NCBI GenBank assembly: GCA_016717205.1
Contig: JADKGC010000002.1
Coordinates: forward strand, 744,001 to 808,000
DNA length: 64,000 nt
Direction: 5' to 3'
DNA from: Candidatus Flexifilum breve
Lineage (GTDB): Bacteria; Chloroflexota; Anaerolineae; Aggregatilineales; Phototrophicaceae
How positions within the stretch are numbered: position 1 is the stretch's first letter; every line of letters begins with the position of its first letter. The notes below the pieces were generated by a model. It did no database searches and was not told the origin of the DNA. It saw only the letters and a list, made by a program, of their open reading frames with translations. Shown piece after piece: positions 58,433-64,000 of the stretch. A program made the translations under genes and the position numbers.

Positions 58433-59619
58433 GTGAATCGCACGTACATCACTATCGGGTTGGCCTATGCTTCGTTCATCGGCTTAGGGCTGGTGACGGG
58501 CTTGATCAACGTCGCATGGACGCCCATGCAAGCGGAATTCAACATCGAGTTGGATGGCACGCTGCTGCAGCTCCTCACCGCCAGCACCATCGGTTATCTG
58601 ACCGCCAGCTTCTTCAGCGGGCAGGTCATGGGGCGCATCGGCGCGGGCAAAATGCTCATCATCGGCGCGGGCGTGATGGCGCTCGGACTGTCTGGTTACG
58701 TGCTCGCCCCCGCGTGGGAGATCGTCGTGCTCAGCGGCTTGATCACGGGCTTGGGCAACGGCCTGATCGATGGCGGCTTAAACTCGTATATCGCCGAACA
58801 TCACAGCGCGCGCGCCATGAACTGGCTGCACGCCTTCTTCGGTGTGGGCGTCACCATCAGCCCAGCCATCATGACGGCGATCCTCGCGGATGACCTGTCA
58901 TGGCGCGTCGGTTACGGGCTGGTCGCCGTGTTTGAAGTCCTGCTCGTGGTCGGGTTTACGCTCTCCGCTGGTTGGTGGAAAACCTCCGCCGCGCACCGCG
59001 CGGATGGCCGTCAGGTGAGCATGTTGGCGACGCTGCGCCGCCCGATTGTGTGGTTGGGCGTGCTGCTGCTGCTGCTCTATGCCGGGTTGGAGACGACGCC
59101 GGGACAGTGGTCGTTCAACCTGTTCACCGAAGCGCGCGGCGTCGATGCGGCGCTGGCGGGCTATCTCGTCAGCGTGTACTGGGGCAGCTTCACCATTGGC
59201 CGCATGATCTTCGGCACGCTGCTCAAGGGCTTCTCTTCGCGCGTGTTCATTGGCTGCATTGTGAGCGCGCTGACCGGAGCGATCATGCTGTGGTGAGTCC
59301 CATTCCCGAAATCGGTTATGCTGGTCTGATTCTGCTCGGCTTCTCGCAAGCGCCGATCTTCCCGCTGCTGATTTCGACCACGCCGAAGATGGTTGGCGCG
59401 CAGCACGCGCCGAATGCCATCGGCTTTCAGGTGGCAGGCGCGGGCGTTGGCGTCGCACTGCTGCCGGGCATCGCCGGGGCGCTGGCGGATAACTTCGGCA
59501 TCGGCGTCATCGCGCCGTACATCGTCATCTGCGCCACCCTCTTCCTCGTGCTGTATGTGTTCGGTATGGCGCGGCGCGCGCACGTCGCCAACGCCGAGCC
59601 GGTCGCCGTGGAAGGCTAA
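58433..59619 (+). pseudogene. MFS transporter, frameshifted near 59293
   Basis: The 5' part (58433-59296) starts at GTG with AAAGGAAATTATT upstream and gives nine or so helices: IGLAYASFIGLGLVTGLINV, LLTASTIGYLTASFFSGQVM and ISPAIMTAILADDLSWR. It stops at ATC-ATG-CTG-TGG-TGA. The continuing frame from there reads VSPIPEIGYAGLILLGFSQA, PIFPLLISTTPKMVG and GFQVAGAGVGVALLPGIAGA to 59619. Adding one G to CTGTGGTGAG restores a ~395-residue MFS protein, so a homopolymer error is likely; otherwise the protein has lost its last three helices. Sugar or drug efflux substrate unknown. Confidence 0.8.
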
Positions 59620-60129
59620 ATGCTGCGTCCGGCATCTATTCACAGATAAGCGAGGCTTGTTCGTAGGGGCGCACGGCCGTGCGCCCCTACGAAGAGCCCC
59701 TCTATTTGTAACGTGAGTTAGGGATAAAACAGCCGAGTGGCGATGATTTTGCGTGACTGCCCTGTGTATCCGACCCCACCCCCGGCCCCTCCCCGAATTC
59801 GGGGAGGGAGCCAGCAAAAGCGTCTTTTCTCCCCTCTCCCCGCTTGCGTGGGAGAGGGGTTGGGGGTGAGGGGTAATCCGTATCGTTTTCTTAAACTGCA
59901 TAATTGCGTCCCTACACAAGGACAATTTTCTCGTAGGGACGCGATTTATCGCGTCCGCGAAATCCCAAAACCGACCCGTAACCGATTTTCACGGTGTTCT
60001 ACGCACTTACCGGCGTGCCTTGCCCCTACACACAAACAAGCAGCTTCGTCAAATGGCTTCTACCCCTAATAATCACTAACGGACGAGCGTAGGCTCGTCC
60101 GTTGTTTCGAACGAATTTTCGAACAAGTC
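59620..60129. repeat. 500-base repeat cluster without genes
   Basis: GTAGGGGCGCACGGCCGTGC-GCCCCTAC (~59663-59690, identical to ~21817), paired C-rich hairpins (~59775-59870), then the ~140-base unit related to 14228-14372 (59892-60033), with GTAGGGACGCGATTTATCGC-GTCC. A palindrome GGACGAGCGTAGGCTCGTCC lies at ~60082-60101. No ORF here resembles a protein. Confidence 0.7.
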
Positions 60130-60140
60130 TTCTATATACC

Positions 60141-60170
60141 TTGACAGTTATATAACCAATATGGTATATT
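60141..60170 (+). promoter_or_regulatory. Near-consensus promoter with internal palindrome
   Basis: TTGACA (60141-60146), 18 bases, TATATT (60165-60170): the best sigma-70-type match in the window. Between and over the boxes ATATAACCA-ATA-TGGTATAT (~60150-60169) is almost a perfect inverted repeat, well placed for a repressor to block polymerase. It lies 64 bases before the SRPBCC gene and probably drives it and the following gene. Confidence 0.65.
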
Positions 60171-60233
60171 AGATTGACGCTGCGCTGTCACAACTGACCA
60201 GTTTTGTTCGAACATCTGCCTGAGGAGAGCACC

Positions 60234-60722
60234 ATGAGCCAGACATACAAAGCCACGCTGACGACCCCGACCGACCGCGATATCGAGATTACCCGCGTGT
60301 TCAACGCGCCGCGCCGCCTCGTCTTTGAAGCGATGACGCAGCCCGAGCACATTCGCCACTGGTACGGCCTGCGCGCCGACACCATGACAGTGTGCGAGTT
60401 CGACGCGCGGGTCGGGGGGCAGTGGCGGTTCGTGACGGTGGGCGAGGATGGGGTCGACATCGGCTTCTCCGGCGAAGTTCGCGAGCTGTCCCCCTATGAT
60501 CGTCTGGCATATACCGAAGAATTCGAAATGATGCCGGGGCACGGCAGTCTGGTGACGGCGACTTTCACCGAGGCCGGTGGCAAGACGACCATGCACATGC
60601 AGGTGCGCTACGAGTCGCAGGCCGACCGGGATGCCGTCATCGCGTCGGGGATGGAATATGGTATGAACGAGACGTATGACCGCCTCGACGAACATCTCGC
60701 CACCATGACGACCGCCGCCTAA
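60234..60722 (+). CDS. SRPBCC (AHSA1-type) domain protein
   Basis: 162 residues from ATG 60234 (GAGGAG about eight bases upstream). START/Bet v1-like fold of the AHSA1 group: DIEITRVFNAPRRLVFEAMT, PEHIRHWYGLRADTMTVCEF, DARVGGQWRFV and PYDRLAYTEEFE. The helix-grip fold binds hydrophobic ligands; such genes often sit with an ArsR regulator, which is not found here. Followed after 19 bases by a lipocalin-like gene, so probably an operon driven by the promoter at 60141. Confidence 0.9.
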   Translation: MSQTYKATLTTPTDRDIEITRVFNAPRRLVFEAMTQPEHIRHWYGLRADTMTVCEFDARVGGQWRFVTVGEDGVDIGFSGEVRELSPYDRLAYTEEFEMMPGHGSLVTATFTEAGGKTTMHMQVRYESQADRDAVIASGMEYGMNETYDRLDEHLATMTTAA

Positions 60723-60741
60723 GCCCAAGGGGAAAAGCAGA

Positions 60742-61191
60742 ATGAGCGATCAATACGCTGCGCAGTCCACGCCGACACCCAATCCCGATTTGCAATCGCT
60801 GGAACGCTTGGTCGGCACATGGGAAGTTTCCGGCGGCGTGCAGGGCACGGTGAGCTTTGAATGGCTGGAAGGCGGCTTCTTCCTCATGCAGCGCTTCGAC
60901 TTCGATCACGGTGGTCACCGTGTGCAGGGCATCGAGATCATCGGGCACGAGCAGCCCTTCGGCGGCGAGCCCAGCGCAGACATCAAGTCACGCATCTATG
61001 ACACGCTGGGCAACACCTTCGAATACACCTATGAACTGCTCGGCGACACGCTGACGATCTGGGGCGGAGAGCGTGGTTCACCCGCCTACTACCGCGGCAC
61101 GTTCAGCGCGGACGGGAACACCGCAAGCGGCGCCTGGATCTACCCCGATGGCGGCGGCTACGGCTCGACCATGCAGCGCGTCACCCGGTAG
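60742..61191 (+). CDS. DUF1579-like / lipocalin-type small protein
   Basis: 149 residues with AAGGGGA about ten bases before the ATG. A beta-barrel-like pattern: LERLVGTWEVSGGVQGTVSF, EWLEGGFFLMQRFDF, GIEIIGHEQ, then DTLTIWGGERGSPAYYRGTF and DGNTASGAWIYPDGGG. The 'L..LvGtWe..g' start and repeated Trp/Gly strands match the DUF1579/heme-binding-lipocalin-like families. Function unknown. It forms an operon with the SRPBCC gene. Its end overlaps the end of the convergent epimerase gene by 11 bases. Confidence 0.75.
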   Translation: MSDQYAAQSTPTPNPDLQSLERLVGTWEVSGGVQGTVSFEWLEGGFFLMQRFDFDHGGHRVQGIEIIGHEQPFGGEPSADIKSRIYDTLGNTFEYTYELLGDTLTIWGGERGSPAYYRGTFSADGNTASGAWIYPDGGGYGSTMQRVTR

Positions 61192-62041
61192 CGCCCAGTT
61201 CCTGCTGGAATCCCACGCGCCATGATGGGTAAGTGGGGTTCCAGCCGGCCGCGTGCGCCTTCGCATTGGAGACACCGCGTTCCCACGCGTCACGCCGATG
61301 CTCAATCGGCGGCGGCGGCGCGCCGATCAGGCTGGCGTAATACGGCAGCCAATCGGTGCCCGCGGCGGGCTCATCGTCGACGATGTTGTACACCCCCGGC
61401 GACCATGTCAGCGCCGCCAGCGCGGCCTGCACCGCATCCTCGACATGGACAAACGAGGCGATGGCATCGGTGGCGGTGAGCGCGCCACTCCGCACCTGTT
61501 CGGTCGTCAAGCCATCCCGCGCGTACCACGTCCCCGGCCCATACAGCAGACCATAGCGCAGCACCACGCCGTTCGGCACCTCCGTGACCGCATCTTCCAG
61601 CGCCTTGACCGCCAGCACGGTGCGGCAGCGGGGCTCCGGCGCGTCGAGGTCGAGCGGGTCGTCTTCGGTGGACGGACGCTCGCCCGCGCCGCACACCCAC
61701 GCGATGCTCTGGGCGATCATCCGCTCCACGCCGCAGGCGCGCGCCGCATCGACCAGATTGCGCGTGCCTTCAACGCGTAAGCGCGAATTGGCGGCAAAGT
61801 CGCGTGCCACCAAGTCCGTCAGTTGATGGGCTACTACGTCGGGCTGGGCAGTTTGCAGCGCGCTGTAGACGCTGCTGCGTTCGAGCGCGTTCATGAGGAT
61901 GGGGCGTGCGCCCGTCACGGCAATATAGTCGAGCTTATCGGCGTGCCGCGTCGTCCCCGTGACTTCGTGCCCGGCAGCCACCAGCAGCGGCAGCAGCCGC
62001 CGCCCAACCGCCCCGGTCGCGCCCGCAAGTAGAATTTTCAT
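61181..62041 (-). CDS. NAD-dependent epimerase/dehydratase family protein
   Basis: 286 residues from ATG 62041; upstream in-frame ATG 62056 has no better site. N-terminal Rossmann motif ILLAGATGAVGRRLLPLLVA; extended-SDR features include DLVARDFAANSRLRVEGTRN (~85) and VLRYGLLYGPGTWY (~170). The usual catalytic YxxxK is replaced by a region without clear Tyr (VLAVKALEDAV), as in many atypical extended SDRs. Likely an NAD(P)-dependent sugar or isoprenoid-type dehydrogenase; substrate unknown. Convergent with, and overlapping, the lipocalin-like gene. Confidence 0.85.
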   Translation of the reverse strand: MKILLAGATGAVGRRLLPLLVAAGHEVTGTTRHADKLDYIAVTGARPILMNALERSSVYSALQTAQPDVVAHQLTDLVARDFAANSRLRVEGTRNLVDAARACGVERMIAQSIAWVCGAGERPSTEDDPLDLDAPEPRCRTVLAVKALEDAVTEVPNGVVLRYGLLYGPGTWYARDGLTTEQVRSGALTATDAIASFVHVEDAVQAALAALTWSPGVYNIVDDEPAAGTDWLPYYASLIGAPPPPIEHRRDAWERGVSNAKAHAAGWNPTYPSWRVGFQQELGATG

Positions 62042-62105
62042 CGGCAAGTCCCTCATCTGATTTATGTCGATTGTAATTGATAGCGAAGATCTTGGCGAGG
62101 GTCAT

Positions 62106-62177
<72 letters not shown>

Positions 62178-62341
62178 CTAGGGGTGAGGGGAGTGTCCCA
62201 ATTCCAGGAACGGTTTTATGAGCAGGTACGCTCCAGCGCACAGCCTGTGTCCATTACCGCCGCGCCTCGCCGTAGTCATAGGGTTTGGGGGTGATTCCCG
62301 TTACAATAGAGGTAACACAGAGGCGTAGAAAGGTCCTGATC

Positions 62342-63787
62342 ATGCGCGCAGACGTACTCCTCTCCCCAACCAATTTCCTCGAACACGGACTCAAAACGGA
62401 ATTGCCCTATCTGCGTGAGCTGGAAACCTTCTGGGAGGCGGAAGGCCGCGCGATTTCAACGGCTGTCGATCAGGCGGGGACGCCGTGGCTCAAGCAGTTT
62501 GACCGCTTCGGCCAGCGCATCGACCACATCGACTACCCGCCAGATTACTGGCGGCTGCTGCGGCAAGGCTACACAGCGGGCGCGATCTGGCGGGGCTACG
62601 AGAACAAATTCGCCGAATCGTTCCTCATCGGCTACCTGACCTCCTATTACGATCCCGGCCTCTACTGCCCATATACAGTCTCGTTCAGCACCGCCGCCGT
62701 GATCGACAAGTACGCCGCGCCCGACATCCGCGAGCGCTTTTTGCCACCCATGCTGCGTCACGACGACACGGTGTGGCAGGGCGCAACATGGATGACCGAG
62801 GCGCGCGGCGGATCAGATCTCGGTGCAACCGTCGAAACAGTCGCGCGGCCAAATGGCGAGGCGTGGACGCTCACGGGCGACAAATATTTCTGCTCGAACG
62901 CGGGCGCGGAGGTGGCCGTCGTCGCGGCGCGTTCCGAAGGCGCTCCGGCGGGTGTGCGCGGGCTCGGGCTGTTCGTCGTGCCCCGGCTGCGCGCTGATGG
63001 TTCGCTCAACTACCATGTGCGCCGCCTGAAAGATAAAATCGCCACGCGTTCCGTCCCTACAAACGAAATCGAACTGCGCGACAGCGAAGCCTACCTGCTC
63101 GGCGAGCCGGGACAGGGGATTTATCACATCATGGAAGTGCTGAATCTCTCGCGGGTGTGTAACAATATGGGCAGCGTCGCGCTGATGCAGCGCGCACTGG
63201 CCGAAGCGCTGATCTTCGCGCAGGGGCGCACGATTTTCGGCAAGCAGTTGGCTGACCAACCGCTCATGCGCAAGCAGATCGAAGACCGCATCGAAGCACT
63301 GCGGATCGCCTTCTGCCTCGCATGGGAATCGGCGTGCATGGCGGCGGAAGTGTGGCGCGAACCCGCCCCGCAGTACAGCAATCGCTTCCACCTGTTCCGG
63401 CTGATCACGCATCTGGCGAAGTACTGGACGGCGGAACAAGCCGTGCAAACCGCTAAGTGGGCGATGGAGGTCAACGGCGGCATGGGCACGCTGGCCGAGT
63501 TCGGCGTCGAACGCCTGCTGCGCGAGGCGATGATCCTCAACATTTGGGAAGGGCCGCCGCACCGCCAGATCCTTGACGGGATCGAAGTGATGGAGCGCAA
63601 AGGCGCGCACAAGTTGCTATTCGATCACCTCGCGCCGTATGACGAGGACGAATGCGAACCGCTGCAAAGCCGCGTCGATCTGTTCCTCACGCTGGGACAG
63701 GAGGAAAAAGAGACGTTCGCGGAAGAGCTGTTCCGGGATGTCGCGGCGCTGGCGGGCAAGGCGCTCAAACAGAAATATGTGGGGTGA
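62342..63787 (+). CDS. AidB-like acyl-CoA dehydrogenase family protein
   Basis: 481 residues from ATG 62342 (AAAGGT eight bases upstream). FAD/substrate motif WMTEARGGSDLGATVE (~145-160), GDKYFCSNAGAEVAVVAARS, then RLKDKIATRSVPTNEIEL and VCNNMGSVALMQRALAEALI. The C-terminal GGMGTLAEFGVERLLREAMI and LNIWEGPPHRQILDG give the catalytic-Glu region of the AidB branch (E in NIWEG). Longer than ordinary acyl-CoA dehydrogenases (~380), as expected for AidB-like proteins. It could protect against alkylating agents or oxidise a branched acyl-CoA; unclear which. Confidence 0.9.
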   Translation: MRADVLLSPTNFLEHGLKTELPYLRELETFWEAEGRAISTAVDQAGTPWLKQFDRFGQRIDHIDYPPDYWRLLRQGYTAGAIWRGYENKFAESFLIGYLTSYYDPGLYCPYTVSFSTAAVIDKYAAPDIRERFLPPMLRHDDTVWQGATWMTEARGGSDLGATVETVARPNGEAWTLTGDKYFCSNAGAEVAVVAARSEGAPAGVRGLGLFVVPRLRADGSLNYHVRRLKDKIATRSVPTNEIELRDSEAYLLGEPGQGIYHIMEVLNLSRVCNNMGSVALMQRALAEALIFAQGRTIFGKQLADQPLMRKQIEDRIEALRIAFCLAWESACMAAEVWREPAPQYSNRFHLFRLITHLAKYWTAEQAVQTAKWAMEVNGGMGTLAEFGVERLLREAMILNIWEGPPHRQILDGIEVMERKGAHKLLFDHLAPYDEDECEPLQSRVDLFLTLGQEEKETFAEELFRDVAALAGKALKQKYVG

Positions 63788-64000
63788 CCAACCCCCCCGC
63801 CCCCTCCCCGCCCAGGGAGGGGAGACCGATCGGAGGCATTGTTAGGGACGAGGCATGCCTGTCCTGAGCGGTGTTGGCGGGCGATCACGGGATTTGACGC
63901 AGTTACCGCCAACCTCCCCGCCCCTCTCCGAAAAGAGGAGAGGGGAAATCAGATCGCTTACATAGGGACAAGGCATGAGGGTGTTGAAAAAGGTCAGATT
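63788..64000. repeat. Repeat-filled end of the window
   Basis: C-rich hairpin (~63798-63826), a degraded GTAGGG-type palindrome with GACGAGGCATGCCTGTCC (~63847), another C-rich hairpin (~63915-63945), and CATAGGGACAAGGCATGAGG followed by gtgttgaaaaaggtcag, the phrase also seen at 16489. No gene is seen before the window ends. Confidence 0.7.

Noticed and set aside
63050..63075. CGTCCCTACAAACGAA inside the acyl-CoA dehydrogenase gene considered as a repeat insertion
   Set aside because: The encoded RSVPTNEIEL fits the family at that position, so the resemblance to the repeat edge is coincidental.

Overview
The window looks like a chromosomal segment of a GC-rich, free-living member of the Chloroflexota, probably Anaerolineae-like. 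I infer this from the gene families (DUF4139 secreted proteins, an AidB-like acyl-CoA dehydrogenase, gamma-carotene-type carotenoid genes with a one-piece CrtYcd-like cyclase, Ser/Thr kinases) and from the very many intergenic palindromes bounded by GTAGGG...CCCTAC. No phylogenetic test was possible. Poly-G tracts (58261-58347, 62106-62177) and several single-base frameshifts suggest a draft or metagenome-derived assembly. I saw no rRNA, tRNA, CRISPR array, prophage or autonomous insertion sequence.

Layout. 1-5000: glycan synthesis: a GT39-like membrane glycosyltransferase cut by the window edge, a three-part protein (polyprenyl-phosphate GT2, GtrA membrane domain, HprK/PckA-like P-loop domain) and a single-pass membrane protein. 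5038-13795: secreted and surface proteins (metallophosphoesterase with three DNRLRE/CBM96-type modules and Thr-Pro repeats; tandem DUF4139 proteins) plus a kynureninase-like PLP enzyme. 14595-24429: central metabolism and export: Fe-type alcohol dehydrogenase, DsbA/FrnE-like oxidoreductase, a LolCDE/MacB-type ABC exporter with a HEAT-repeat protein, a variant shikimate dehydrogenase, class I fructose-1,6-bisphosphatase and an M42 peptidase. 24609-28948: a YfhO-like membrane protein whose reading frame holds three tracts of intergenic repeat and is finally broken; its C-terminal part is fused to a flippase.

30426-44065 is a carotenoid region: crtI, crtB, a CrtO/CrtI-like oxidoreductase, a CrtYcd-type lycopene cyclase, then an overlapping chain of tocopherol-cyclase-like gene, cruF and a divergent PlsY-like acyltransferase, and a CruG/CrtQ-like glycosyltransferase. 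Lactate dehydrogenase, aldo/keto reductase, an NAD(P)-binding protein, NUDIX and GxxExxY genes lie between. Together they suggest a cyclised, possibly ketolated carotenoid that is hydrated, glycosylated and perhaps acylated. cruF and the glycosyltransferase are both interrupted as read.

44180-64000: an exceptionally long FtsK, a single-chain Ser/Thr kinase-receiver-HTH protein, an AI-2E family transporter, an SH3b secreted protein coupled to a methyltransferase, a frameshifted MFS transporter, SRPBCC and lipocalin-like stress-type proteins behind a strong promoter, an NAD-dependent epimerase and an AidB-like acyl-CoA dehydrogenase.

The most unusual feature is the repeat landscape. At least four MITE-like families with inverted termini carry paired variable hairpins. 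One 136-bp module occurs in opposite orientations inside the same flanking sequence. Repeats have also entered coding sequences and supply stop codons.
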